A DNA stretch of 64,000 nt, taken from contig JAZDFC010000004.1 in NCBI GenBank assembly GCA_043808235.1, positions 62,001 through 126,000 of the forward strand, written 5' to 3'. The stretch is from JAZDFC01 sp043808235. Lineage in GTDB: Bacteria; Bacteroidota; Ignavibacteria; Ignavibacteriales; Melioribacteraceae. The notes beneath the pieces were generated by a model that saw only the letters and a list, made by a program, of their open reading frames with translations, was not told where the DNA came from and ran no database searches. The position numbers were made by a program, and so were the translations under genes. Each line of letters opens with the position of its first letter. Within the stretch, counting starts at the first letter, position 1. Positions 33,872 through 43,456 of the stretch are shown piece after piece.

Positions 33872-33969
33872 TTTATCCTCAATAAACCCTATTTTTCGAA
33901 TGATAATTGTGGTATTATTTTTGTAACCTCTATAATTCAAAAATGGGTTAATTTAGCACAATAGAAAAA

Positions 33970-34716
33970 TTGGTAAAAGTGAAGTCAAAAATATTCCGGT
34001 TTATCTTTATAACTGTTGCATCATTCGTCATCCTTCCTGGAAATATTTTTTCTATGCACTTCCTCGATTCGCTAAAATTTGACGATACTCAAAATTATAT
34101 TCATGAAACCGGGCTTTATAAAATTTACAAGAAAAAGCGTGCAGACGTTGTTATGCTTGGTAACTCATTAACGCATGGTGTAAATTGGAATGAACTTTTA
34201 GGCAGAGAAAATGTTGTTGAAAGAGGAATACCTGGCGATATTGTTGAAGGTTATCTTAAACGATTAAATAGTATTACCGATCTCAATCCCAAGGTTTGTT
34301 TCATTATGGGTGGGATTAACGATATTTACAATTGGACGCCGGTTGAAAAAATTTACCAAAAGTATATTCAGTTAGTAGCTGAGTTAAAACGAAAGAATAT
34401 TATTCCGGTAATAGAACTTGTAATTTATGCAGGAACCGATTACGGAAATGAATGGTTGAAACAAAACAATCCCGATGCTGTTCCGTTGGAAGTAAACCGG
34501 GGAAGAAATGCTGAAGTGGAAAAGTTGAACGATATGTTGAAAAAATTTGCTGAGAGAAATAATATATCGATAATCGATCTTAATGAAAGATTAGCCTCCG
34601 GTAAATTCTTAAGGAAAGAATTTACATACGATGGCTTGCATTTGAATGCCAAAGGTTACCAAATTTGGGGTGAGGAAGTTGAGAAGGTTTTAAAGAAATT
34701 TAATATGTTTGATTAA
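33970..34716 (+). CDS. SGNH/GDSL-type hydrolase, exported
   Basis: 248 residues with a TTG start at 33970 (GTG at 33979 is an alternative). Residues 8-28 are a signal or anchor segment. SGNH blocks: Ser66 in MLGNSLTHG, Gly in ERGIPGD, Asn in GGINDIY, and the Asp-His pair in DGLHLNAKGYQ (Asp221, His224). These enzymes are esterases or acyltransferases acting on glycans or lipids. Its position at the head of the cluster with an MBOAT and carrier protein suggests it handles acyl groups on the periplasmic side. Confidence 0.85.
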   Translation: MVKVKSKIFRFIFITVASFVILPGNIFSMHFLDSLKFDDTQNYIHETGLYKIYKKKRADVVMLGNSLTHGVNWNELLGRENVVERGIPGDIVEGYLKRLNSITDLNPKVCFIMGGINDIYNWTPVEKIYQKYIQLVAELKRKNIIPVIELVIYAGTDYGNEWLKQNNPDAVPLEVNRGRNAEVEKLNDMLKKFAERNNISIIDLNERLASGKFLRKEFTYDGLHLNAKGYQIWGEEVEKVLKKFNMFD

Positions 34717-34739
34717 TTAGAGAATCAAAAGGAGTATGA

Positions 34740-36224
34740 ATGAAAAGTAAAAATGTTCTATTTCAACCGTTGTTAATTACCGTTACTGTTATTATCCTAT
34801 TATTGATATCATCGTTAATAAAAATAGATTTGCAATTTTGGGGACTTCAACTTAAGCCGGTTGATATACTTTCCGACTTAAGAGTGAATGCTTACGATGA
34901 ATTATATAAACAGTACGAAGAAGATGACTTTTTTAAGAATGAAGATTACGAACGTGAGAAAAAAGATGACTCTTCGTTACTGACTTATCCAGAAAATATT
35001 CAAATTACAAATGCGGGATTCTTCGGTTCGCGAGAAACTATCGATTTGACATTTATGTCGAACGTTTCTACAGAAACCAATAAAGATAATTTATACACGG
35101 ATTCAAAACTTCAACCGAAGTTTGAGCCTATTACCGGTAACCGGAGCGAATTGAAAAGTTTATTCAACGCTTTAAAATCTGCAAAAAATAGAAAAGTAAG
35201 AATTGCATATTTCGGCGATTCAATTATTGAAGGCGATTTAATTACAGCAGATTTTCGTCAGATATTACAAAAAGAATTTGGTGGAAAAGGCGCGGGATAT
35301 CTTGCAATGACTTCGCAGGATATTCAATTCAGAAGATCAACGAAACATTCATTCTCAGATAACTGGGAAGTTGCATCCATATTCGGCGGCAATCCGAATA
35401 AACTTGATGTTGGAGTTAGCGGCGAAGTTTTTGTACCTAAAAGTTCTGCATGGGTGCAATACGAAACAACACAATATTACAAGGATTTGAAAAACTTCGA
35501 TCTTGTCCGTTTATTTTACACAAATGCAAAAAGTGGGTCAGTGGGTTATTCATTCGATGGCGGTGCCAAACAATCGGAAAAATTAAAAATTGGAGAAGGA
35601 TTAAAAGAATCATCGCTAAGACCAAAAGGCACAGCTTCATCTGTTCGGATTGAAATCCCGGTGGCTACCGGCGCCAATTACTACGGAGTAAGTTTGGAAA
35701 ATGGCAATGGTGTTTATGTGGATAATTTCCCGCTTCGTGGCAACTCAGGTGTTGATATTCAAAATATTCCAATCGGTCAGTTAAAACAATTTCAAAAACT
35801 GATGGATTACAAACTTGTGATACTTGAATTTGGATTGAATGCATTGGGTTCGCTAAAACGAGGTACGGAATGGTATGAGAAAGAAATGATCAAGGTGATC
35901 AATCATATCAAAGCTGCGTTCCCCGATTGCGGTATCCTTTTAATTGGCGTTCACGATAAAAGTACTAAGAAAGGTTCTGAGTTTATTACTGATCCGACTG
36001 TCATCGATTTGTTGAAGGCGCAAATGAATATTGCAAAACAAGCGAACATAGCCTTTTGGAATTTAAATGAAGCGATGGGTGGAATTAACTCAATGCCTAA
36101 ATGGGTTACCGCGAATCCGCCGTTAGCGCATAAAGATTATATTCATTTTAATGACCAGGGTGCAAAGAAAGTAGCCGATCTTTTAGCCCAAGCGATTCTC
36201 GAAGAATACAAAAGAGCCAAATAA
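34740..36224 (+). CDS. Membrane-anchored SGNH-like protein (DltD/AlgJ-type role proposed)
   Basis: 494 residues with ribosome site AAGGAG. One N-terminal membrane segment (about 9-29), a spacer of about 120 residues, then an SGNH domain: Ser161 in YFGDSIIEGD, Asn/Gly in LEFGLNALG, and DxxH in KDYIHFNDQG (Asp466, His469). An inserted beta-rich domain separates the first and middle blocks. Such proteins often accompany MBOAT acyltransferases in glycan acylation clusters. It follows the smaller SGNH gene by 23 bases and is 4 bases from the ligase gene, so it is surely part of the operon. Confidence 0.85.
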   Translation: MKSKNVLFQPLLITVTVIILLLISSLIKIDLQFWGLQLKPVDILSDLRVNAYDELYKQYEEDDFFKNEDYEREKKDDSSLLTYPENIQITNAGFFGSRETIDLTFMSNVSTETNKDNLYTDSKLQPKFEPITGNRSELKSLFNALKSAKNRKVRIAYFGDSIIEGDLITADFRQILQKEFGGKGAGYLAMTSQDIQFRRSTKHSFSDNWEVASIFGGNPNKLDVGVSGEVFVPKSSAWVQYETTQYYKDLKNFDLVRLFYTNAKSGSVGYSFDGGAKQSEKLKIGEGLKESSLRPKGTASSVRIEIPVATGANYYGVSLENGNGVYVDNFPLRGNSGVDIQNIPIGQLKQFQKLMDYKLVILEFGLNALGSLKRGTEWYEKEMIKVINHIKAAFPDCGILLIGVHDKSTKKGSEFITDPTVIDLLKAQMNIAKQANIAFWNLNEAMGGINSMPKWVTANPPLAHKDYIHFNDQGAKKVADLLAQAILEEYKRAK

Positions 36225-36228
36225 TAAT

Positions 36229-37953
36229 ATGGATTTGAATTTAGATACTTCGACAACTCTCTGGAATAGATGGTCGGTTAACGCAGAAAAAAATCCTGAC
36301 CGCGATGCGATAATTCATTGGGTCGCTGGAGAAGAACCGGTTAGATGGACATTCCGAAGTTTGATTGAAATCGCGAAAAAATTTTCCATCCAAATTAAAA
36401 AAGCTGGTATAAAAAAAGGCGACGTTTGTGCAATTATTATTAGGCACAATCCATACTTCTATCCATTATATCTCGGAATATCCCGAACAGGTGCGTTGCC
36501 AGCTGTGCTTGCATATCCAAATCCACGACTTCATCCCGATAAATTCCGGCAGGGATTAGAAGGCATGTCGCAAAGATCGGGTCTCGATTGGATTTTAACC
36601 GAGAGAGAACTCGATCCGATGATTCGTCCTCTTGTTGAAAGAGAAGGAAGTACGATCAAATCAATTTTGCTTCCATTTGAATGGGATATTAAAAAAGAAG
36701 TAGAAAAATTTTCAAATGAAGAAATCGAGAACGCGGTTGATCTCATTGATCCGGCGGAACCTGTTTTGTTACAACACTCATCGGGTACAACAGGTTTACA
36801 AAAACCGGTCATCCTTTCACATAAAGCAGTTTTGGAACATGTAAAAAATTGTGCGGATGCTTTACAACTTTCCGCGCAAGATAAAATTGCAAGCTGGCTT
36901 CCACTTTATCACGATATGGGATTAATTGCTGCTTTTCATTTACCGCTGGCATATGGAATTCCATGCATCCAAATAGATCCGTTTGAATGGGTGCTCGCTC
37001 CCATACTTTTACTCGAAGCTGTGTCGAAAGAGAAAGCTACAATTTCATGGCTGCCCAATTTTGCGTATAATATCTTTGCGGATAAAGTACCCGAAGACGA
37101 AATGGAAGGAATCGATTTAAGCAGTTGGAGGTTAACTATTAACTGCAGCGAGCCTGTTCGTCACGATAGCCATCATAAATTTGTTGAAAGATTCGAGAAG
37201 TATGGATTTGATCCGCTCTCACTTAGCGCATCATATGCAATGGCTGAAACAACATTTGCGGTTACACAAACCGAGCCGAAAAAACCGATTAGCGAAATTG
37301 CTGTTAATCGAAATGAATTATCCAATGGAAGGGTTGTTCATTCATCGGAAGTTTCTTCATCACGAATTTGTGTTTCGTCTGGTAAATTAATTAATGGTTG
37401 CGAGATAAGAATCGTTGACGAGAACAGGAAGGATTTACCCAAAGGACTTGTTGGTGAGATAGCAATTAAATCCGTTTCGATGTTTGATGGTTATAGAAAT
37501 TATCCTGAGAAAACAGCCGAGGTTGTTGCAGATGGATGGTACTATTCTGGTGATTACGGCTTCGAACATGAAGACGAATATTATATCATCGGACGTAAAA
37601 AAGATTTAATAATTGTTGCCGGAAAAAATATTTATCCCGAAGATGTTGAAAACACAGTTAGCCGTGTTGAAGGAGTAATCCCCGGAAGAGTAATTGCATT
37701 TGGCGAAGAAGATGAACTACTTGGCACCGAGCAAGTTAGCGTGGTTGCCGAGACAAAAGCCGAATCGGAGAACGAAAAGAATAAGTTACGAATGGATATT
37801 TTAAAAGCAGGAATGGGCATCGATATTAATATTCACAAAGTATATCTTGTGCCATCGAGATGGTTGATTAAAAGTTCGGCGGGCAAGCCAAGCAGGCGTG
37901 CAAATAAAGATAGAATAATTAGTCGTGAAGACAAACAAGTTTGGAGCAGATAA
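36229..37953 (+). CDS. Fatty acyl-AMP ligase-like adenylating enzyme (FAAL type)
   Basis: 574 residues. AMP-binding motifs: QHSSGTTGLQKPVILSHK, SWLPLYHDMGLIAAF and YAMAETTFAVT, which are typical of the FAAL branch rather than CoA ligases, and YYSGDYGFEHEDEYYIIGRKKD (SGDYG core). The predicted reaction activates a fatty acid as the AMP ester and passes it to a carrier protein. The stop codon overlaps the start of the carrier protein gene (TAATG), a strong sign of a functional pair. Chain length cannot be read. Confidence 0.85.
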   Translation: MDLNLDTSTTLWNRWSVNAEKNPDRDAIIHWVAGEEPVRWTFRSLIEIAKKFSIQIKKAGIKKGDVCAIIIRHNPYFYPLYLGISRTGALPAVLAYPNPRLHPDKFRQGLEGMSQRSGLDWILTERELDPMIRPLVEREGSTIKSILLPFEWDIKKEVEKFSNEEIENAVDLIDPAEPVLLQHSSGTTGLQKPVILSHKAVLEHVKNCADALQLSAQDKIASWLPLYHDMGLIAAFHLPLAYGIPCIQIDPFEWVLAPILLLEAVSKEKATISWLPNFAYNIFADKVPEDEMEGIDLSSWRLTINCSEPVRHDSHHKFVERFEKYGFDPLSLSASYAMAETTFAVTQTEPKKPISEIAVNRNELSNGRVVHSSEVSSSRICVSSGKLINGCEIRIVDENRKDLPKGLVGEIAIKSVSMFDGYRNYPEKTAEVVADGWYYSGDYGFEHEDEYYIIGRKKDLIIVAGKNIYPEDVENTVSRVEGVIPGRVIAFGEEDELLGTEQVSVVAETKAESENEKNKLRMDILKAGMGIDINIHKVYLVPSRWLIKSSAGKPSRRANKDRIISREDKQVWSR

Positions 37954-38189
37954 TGATTTCGGAAGAATTAAAAAAAGTAATTCTCACAGAACTTAACCTT
38001 GATGATTATGATATGAAAGACGAAACAATTGCGCCGGATGTTCCTGGCTGGGATTCGTTGAACCATATTAATGTAATTATAGCAGTAGAAAAGCACTTCA
38101 ATGTGAGATTTAAAAGTTACGAAGTGCTGCGGCTAAAGAATGTGGGCGATCTTCAAAAACTTGTGGATGCGAAGAAACAAGCTAATTAA
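37953..38189 (+). CDS. Acyl carrier protein
   Basis: 78 residues from the ATG overlapping the ligase stop by one base. The phosphopantetheine site is Ser35 in GWDSLNHINVI (the DSL motif), with acidic helices around it and the usual end of about 80 residues. It differs from fatty-acid-synthase AcpP in the surrounding sequence, as expected for a dedicated carrier. It most likely receives the acyl group from the ligase upstream and hands it to the MBOAT protein downstream, the part played by DltC in the dlt system. Confidence 0.9.
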   Translation: MISEELKKVILTELNLDDYDMKDETIAPDVPGWDSLNHINVIIAVEKHFNVRFKSYEVLRLKNVGDLQKLVDAKKQAN

Positions 38190-38372
38190 AGTATCGAAAA
38201 TTAAAAGGCAGTATCCTAAAGTTAGAATAAAAATGTGATTGAATTTTAATTTCTTCGTTAAGCACTCATAACTTTATAATACTAAGCTTGCCCTGCCCCA
38301 AATCCAAAATCACCAATCTACAATCAAAAAAATAATTCCTATATTTTGATCCAAAAAATATCCGATTTCTTA

Positions 38373-39872
38373 ATGTTTGAAAATATCGATCTGTCAAAAA
38401 TATCCGAGCTTCTTCTTTACAATCCGGCTGAACCATTAATATTTAGTACGAGTCTTTTCCTCTTTTTATTCTTTGTGTTCCTTGGTGTTTACAGACTTTT
38501 CGGCAAAAATAAAAACTTTCGCCTGTTTTGGATTATTTTATTCTCTCTATATTTTTATTATAAGTCGGCAGGATTTTATTTTATTCTGCTTATCGTATCT
38601 GCAATTACTAATTTTCTTTTTGGGCGATGGATTGCCTCAACCGACAAATTCCCGATAAAACGATTATATCTGCTTTTAGCCCTTATAACTAATTTGGGAT
38701 TGTTAGCTTATTTCAAGTACACAAATTTTATTTTTCAGATTGTTGCGGACATTTCTCAATCGCATCTTGATCCGCTGGCAATTTTTCTTCCGATAGGAAT
38801 TTCATTTTATACTTTCAAATCGCTGAATTATGTGTTCGATGTATATTATGACACTCTTACTCCGACGAAAAGTTTCCGGGATTTCTGTGTGTTCGTTTTC
38901 TTCTTCCCGAATATTTTAGCCGGACCAATTGACCGCGCTTCGGACTTCCTGCCGCAAGTTGAAAAGGATATTTCAATTTCGAGGGAGGATTTAGGCAGAG
39001 CGACGTTACTGATAATTACCGGTTTAATAAAAAAAGTGATCATCGCCGATTATATCGGACTCAATTTTATAGATCGTGTTTTTGATATGCCTGCAAGGTA
39101 CACCGGTTTCGAAAATTTAATGGCGGTTTACGGATACACACTTCAGATTTATTGCGATTTCTCCGGTTATACAGACCTTGCCCTGGCTGTTGCCCTGATG
39201 ATGGGTTTCAAAATGATGGATAATTTTAATAATCCATTTAAGGCAAACAGCATTGCAGATTTTTGGAGAAGGTGGCATTTATCGTTATCTAAATGGTTGC
39301 TCGATTATTTATTCCGACCGATTCAAATCCAATTTAGAAACTTGCGTATCTATGGAAACATCATTGGTTTGTTAATTACTTTTTTGCTCTGCGGATTATG
39401 GCACGGCGCCGGCTGGAATTTTATTCTCTGGGGATTGCTGCACGGATTTTTTATGTCCTTCGCCCTTTTGATTCAGAAACCAAAGAACAAATTATTTTCA
39501 AAAGTTGGATTACAGAATACAAAGGTTTTAAAAGTTTTTCAGATAGTTATCACTTTCCATTTGGTTGCATTCTCATTTCTGTTTTTCAGGTTGTCGAGCT
39601 TATCAAGCATTTCGGAGATATTAAACCAAATCTTTTTCTTTTTCCATGCTGAGGTTGCGTCTCAATTCGTTGAACAGCTGCCTTTGATTTTTATTTTAAT
39701 GCTCGCCGGTTATTTATTCCATTTCCTTCCTGACAAAGTTGAGCTGAACGCACAAAAATTTTTAACATGGCTGCCCTGGTTTGGTAAAGCTATTTTAATT
39801 GCCATGGTAATTTGGATAGCCGCGCAATTCAAGTCTGCGGATATTCAGCCGTTTATCTATTTTCAATTTTAA
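38373..39872 (+). CDS. MBOAT family O-acyltransferase (AlgI/DltB-like)
   Basis: 499 residues from the ATG at 38373 (MFENIDLSKISELL), which fits the family N-terminus better than a TTG at 38346. About ten membrane segments. The conserved Asn/His region is present: FWRRWHLSLSKWL and CGLWHGAGWNFILWGLLHGF with the MBOAT histidine. Members transfer acyl groups from a carrier through the membrane to an outer substrate (alginate, teichoic acid, peptidoglycan). Direct neighbours (ACP upstream, SGNH proteins further up) support such a role here. Confidence 0.92.
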   Translation: MFENIDLSKISELLLYNPAEPLIFSTSLFLFLFFVFLGVYRLFGKNKNFRLFWIILFSLYFYYKSAGFYFILLIVSAITNFLFGRWIASTDKFPIKRLYLLLALITNLGLLAYFKYTNFIFQIVADISQSHLDPLAIFLPIGISFYTFKSLNYVFDVYYDTLTPTKSFRDFCVFVFFFPNILAGPIDRASDFLPQVEKDISISREDLGRATLLIITGLIKKVIIADYIGLNFIDRVFDMPARYTGFENLMAVYGYTLQIYCDFSGYTDLALAVALMMGFKMMDNFNNPFKANSIADFWRRWHLSLSKWLLDYLFRPIQIQFRNLRIYGNIIGLLITFLLCGLWHGAGWNFILWGLLHGFFMSFALLIQKPKNKLFSKVGLQNTKVLKVFQIVITFHLVAFSFLFFRLSSLSSISEILNQIFFFFHAEVASQFVEQLPLIFILMLAGYLFHFLPDKVELNAQKFLTWLPWFGKAILIAMVIWIAAQFKSADIQPFIYFQF

Positions 39873-39972
39873 GAGGGAAGCGCCTTTCACAAATCAAGGT
39901 TATGCTACCAATTTTCAAATATTTTCGATAAATTAAACCATCGTTGTATAAACTAAAAGGCACAGAAATAGA

Positions 39973-42945
39973 TTGCTTTATAAAGCAATTATACAAAAAC
40001 TAAATTCGCAGTATATTCCGCATTTCCCTCTATTTGGGAATTCGATAAAAGTCCTTCTAAATATAGTTGTTTTGCTCATTTCTTTTTCTTTTGTAGTGAA
40101 CGTGGGCGAGATTCAAGCACAGCAACGGACTGAGCCGGGTTTGAAAAAGGCGGCAGAAGATCATATGAAAAACGGGAGATACGGCGAAGCGATCGATTTG
40201 TTGAATAAATATGTTTCAGCTAATCCTCGTCTCCCCGATGGATATAATTTACGGGGATTATGTTTCGAGGCAAGATCTGAATTTGATAAAGCTGTACTTG
40301 AATTTCGAAGAGCATCAAAACTTGATCAAAAAAATGCAGAATATAAACGCAATCTCGATCGTGTAATGGATGTATGGTATGCAGCCTTGTACAAAAAAAT
40401 TAAAGGTCATCAACGCGAGATTGCTATCAATCCATCAATCCCATGGAATTATCTTGAAATAGGTAAATCATACCGCTGGCTTGAACAATGGGCGAATGCC
40501 GAAGAATGGTACGATAAATATCTCGAACGGGATCCGAATGCTTCGCCCGATGAGATTATTCGGTACACCGAAATTCTGGCTAAAACTGGAAGCCTCGTAA
40601 AAGGCGAAAAGAAATTAAAAGAATATGTTGAACGATATCCTGACGATTGGCGATTGTGGAGCCGTTACGGATATTTTACTCTCTGGCTCGGAAAATCTAA
40701 GATTGCTGAAGATGCATTTTTGAAAGCGCTCGCAATTAAACCCTTTTTCAAAGAGGCCGAAGATGGACTTGACCTTGCTCGTCGCGAAGCATATGTAACT
40801 CAATACCAGGGCAAGGCATTCGAGAAAGCATTTGAATATCCAATTGATAGATACTATCGATTACTGAAATCTAATCCGGATGATTCCGAAACAAGATACA
40901 CTCTTATTGATGAATTAATAAGCGCTGATCGACTTGAGGAAGCTTACCAGCAGTTACAGGTATTAGCAGGCAAACATAAAGGCGAGGGTCGCTTTGAAGA
41001 AAAGTGGCAGTATGTTACAACTTATAGAACCGATTTATACGCACAAAGAATTGGTGACTATACAAGTAAGATTGCTGCAGATCCTTACGATAAAGAAGCC
41101 GTTCGGTTGCTTTCACAGCATTATGAATATCTTCAGGACTATTCAAATTCATTCCAGGTAATTGCTGATTATTTTAAATTAGTTCCCGACGAACCCGATC
41201 CGAAAATTCGGTTTCAATATGCACGCGCGGCAGCATGGAACCGTGATTTTGATTTTGCTATTGAGTTGATGGACAAACTTATTGATGATTATCCCGACAA
41301 TATTGATTACCAGTTGTTTCGGGCTCAGTTATCAATTTGGAATACACGCGACGCCGAGCTTGCGACAAAGTACATCGAAAACTATTTAGCTCAAAAGCCG
41401 GATAATCTCGAAGCTCTCATTTCGATGGGCGCTTTGAAATTAATTTACAATGATTATTTGGCGGCTCAGGAATACGTGGATAAGGCAAGAAAAATTGATC
41501 CCTCGAATGAAGAAATTGAAAAGTTACAATCGAATATTGATTTCCAAAAATTACGAGCCGACGAAGAAAAATTATATTCAATTCTCGAAGACGGAAGAGT
41601 TCTTGTACTAAGCGGGGACTGCAAATCAGCGTTGCCTTTTTACGAGGATTATTTGAGCAAGGCTGAGCCTAATGTAATTATCCGAAAAGAATACGGCGAT
41701 GTTTTATTCTGCGCAAAAGAATATCAGCCTGCAATCGACGCATATAGAGAAGCAATGGCGCCCGGCGAATATTACGATGCACAGCTTCAACTCGCAAAAG
41801 TATATTATTCAATGGGAGATTCTATAAGCGCAGTAACAGAGTTTAAAGATCTGGTAAACAAATATCCGGAAGATTTTGAATCCCGGCTTTACCTTGGCGA
41901 CTCATACGCTAAACTCGGCGACAACGATTCCGCCCGTGTGGTTTACAATACTCTTCTTAATTGGCCGCTCGATTCAACACAAACAGCAATGGTAAAGATG
42001 AGGAAAAAATGGCTGCCTATTACAAGTTTATCAGCGGTGCTCGAAACTTTTCCAAATTATGTTGGATTAAGTCCGGCATTTGCTTTCTATTCGGATAATA
42101 TCAGTTTTAGATTTACGCGAATAGGTTCGGGAATTGAGACGGGCGTGCTTCAATTTCTTTCTTTTGGATTGTCGTTTTTCCGCTCATCGTTAAGCGCTTC
42201 CGCCGCAAGTCTCGATGAAGATATTTTAGATGATATACCATTCACAGGGAGATTGGATTTAACCACTGTAAAGGGTCATGTATTTCTAAGATTGTCGCGC
42301 TATCTTTCAACCGGAGTTGGCATAGGTTCGGTGCAATCAGCAGGAATTCCTTCTATAAATGAGACTGATTTTTATATGAAGTATGAAAAGAACGAATCGC
42401 TGTGGGTACAAGGCTCGTTTTTAAAAACTGATGCCGCATTAATTTTATATTCACCGTATTTAATCGACTTGCGCCTGAGTGCGAGCTTCTTCAAAGTTGA
42501 GGGAGAATATCTGCACGAAAAAAGTAAATTGAAATTGAGAGGATATTATCATTACATTAAAATAACAGACACGAATGCAGGCAACGATGTGAGAATGCGG
42601 CTATCCAAACGATTTGAGGATTATATTAGCGGCGGTTACGAGTACTTTTTTTCTAATTACAGATTTGATTCGCCTTATTATTATTCTCCAACAAATTTGG
42701 AAACTCACAGCTTATTTGCCGATGTTGACCTCGAAGAAAGCGATGAATTTAAAATCAACCTCGGAATAAAACTTGGATATATTCCATCGAATGATTTTCT
42801 GATGAGAGAATTAGTCGGCGATATTAAATATAATTTCAACGATACAATAACGATTCGTGGTTTAATCACAGTCGGCAGCACTTCGCGGGATGATATTTCA
42901 TATAATTATTCTTCAGGAGTTGTATCCGCTTATATCAGCTTTTGA
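39973..42945 (+). CDS. TPR protein with C-terminal outer-membrane beta-barrel (PgaA/BcsC-like)
   Basis: 990 residues. No ATG precedes the signal, so a TTG at 39973 is the first usable start. Signal peptide about residues 24-50 (ends EIQAQ). Residues 60-670 hold many TPR units (for example DGYNLRGLCFEARSEFDKAV), and the last 300 alternate hydrophobic and polar residues as in a beta-barrel, ending in the aromatic YISF. This layout is that of glycan-export porins (PgaA, BcsC, AlgK plus AlgE). It lies 100 bases after the MBOAT gene. It suggests that the acylated product is, or travels with, an exported polymer. Confidence 0.85.
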   Translation: MLYKAIIQKLNSQYIPHFPLFGNSIKVLLNIVVLLISFSFVVNVGEIQAQQRTEPGLKKAAEDHMKNGRYGEAIDLLNKYVSANPRLPDGYNLRGLCFEARSEFDKAVLEFRRASKLDQKNAEYKRNLDRVMDVWYAALYKKIKGHQREIAINPSIPWNYLEIGKSYRWLEQWANAEEWYDKYLERDPNASPDEIIRYTEILAKTGSLVKGEKKLKEYVERYPDDWRLWSRYGYFTLWLGKSKIAEDAFLKALAIKPFFKEAEDGLDLARREAYVTQYQGKAFEKAFEYPIDRYYRLLKSNPDDSETRYTLIDELISADRLEEAYQQLQVLAGKHKGEGRFEEKWQYVTTYRTDLYAQRIGDYTSKIAADPYDKEAVRLLSQHYEYLQDYSNSFQVIADYFKLVPDEPDPKIRFQYARAAAWNRDFDFAIELMDKLIDDYPDNIDYQLFRAQLSIWNTRDAELATKYIENYLAQKPDNLEALISMGALKLIYNDYLAAQEYVDKARKIDPSNEEIEKLQSNIDFQKLRADEEKLYSILEDGRVLVLSGDCKSALPFYEDYLSKAEPNVIIRKEYGDVLFCAKEYQPAIDAYREAMAPGEYYDAQLQLAKVYYSMGDSISAVTEFKDLVNKYPEDFESRLYLGDSYAKLGDNDSARVVYNTLLNWPLDSTQTAMVKMRKKWLPITSLSAVLETFPNYVGLSPAFAFYSDNISFRFTRIGSGIETGVLQFLSFGLSFFRSSLSASAASLDEDILDDIPFTGRLDLTTVKGHVFLRLSRYLSTGVGIGSVQSAGIPSINETDFYMKYEKNESLWVQGSFLKTDAALILYSPYLIDLRLSASFFKVEGEYLHEKSKLKLRGYYHYIKITDTNAGNDVRMRLSKRFEDYISGGYEYFFSNYRFDSPYYYSPTNLETHSLFADVDLEESDEFKINLGIKLGYIPSNDFLMRELVGDIKYNFNDTITIRGLITVGSTSRDDISYNYSSGVVSAYISF

Positions 42946-43082
42946 GAACATCAGCGAAGAATCTTTTGATTAGTAAATGAGTCAAAATTTACCTCATATT
43001 TTATTAACTAAATTTGTATAAAGCATTAAATTTTTTCGAATATTAACCGATTATAAATTCAAAAAAGAAAATAACGAGCGAA

Positions 43083-43454
43083 ATGTACGAATTCAAAATA
43101 AGACCAAGAACAGCCTTAACTTTATTAACTGAACGAATGAAGTACGAATTAAGACTGCGAATACGGATCGGTGAAGTTGACGAAGGTTCGGATTTGAAAA
43201 GTATGTGTTATCCCGAACTTCTTAAAATTGCCGAGACTGCCGCTCTTGACCTGGTAAGTTTAATGCCGCTCGAAGTGTTTTTACAGGAAAGCAATTTATC
43301 TCAAATAGTTACAAAAACCATCCGGATGCTTAGAAAAGTATTTGATATAAGTGAGTTTGAAAATTATTCGGAAACAAATGCCCTCATACTTATGCGTCCG
43401 ATTTATGAGGCTTATAAAATTGCTAAAAGCGGTGAGAAATTTCTTTTAAATTAG
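43083..43454 (+). CDS. Small protein of unknown function
   Basis: 123 residues, charged N-terminus (MYEFKIRPRTALTLLTERMK), then an amphipathic helical part (PELLKIAETAALDLVSLMPL). No signal peptide or recognised domain. The ATG at 43083 follows AACGAGCGAA, a weak ribosome site. Its stop is 3 bases from the convergent sugar-binding gene. Confidence 0.55.
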   Translation: MYEFKIRPRTALTLLTERMKYELRLRIRIGEVDEGSDLKSMCYPELLKIAETAALDLVSLMPLEVFLQESNLSQIVTKTIRMLRKVFDISEFENYSETNALILMRPIYEAYKIAKSGEKFLLN

Positions 43455-43456
43455 TT

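Noticed and set aside
35437..35653. Overlapping frames inside the second SGNH gene
   Set aside because: No start signals; the main frame carries catalytic motifs on both sides.
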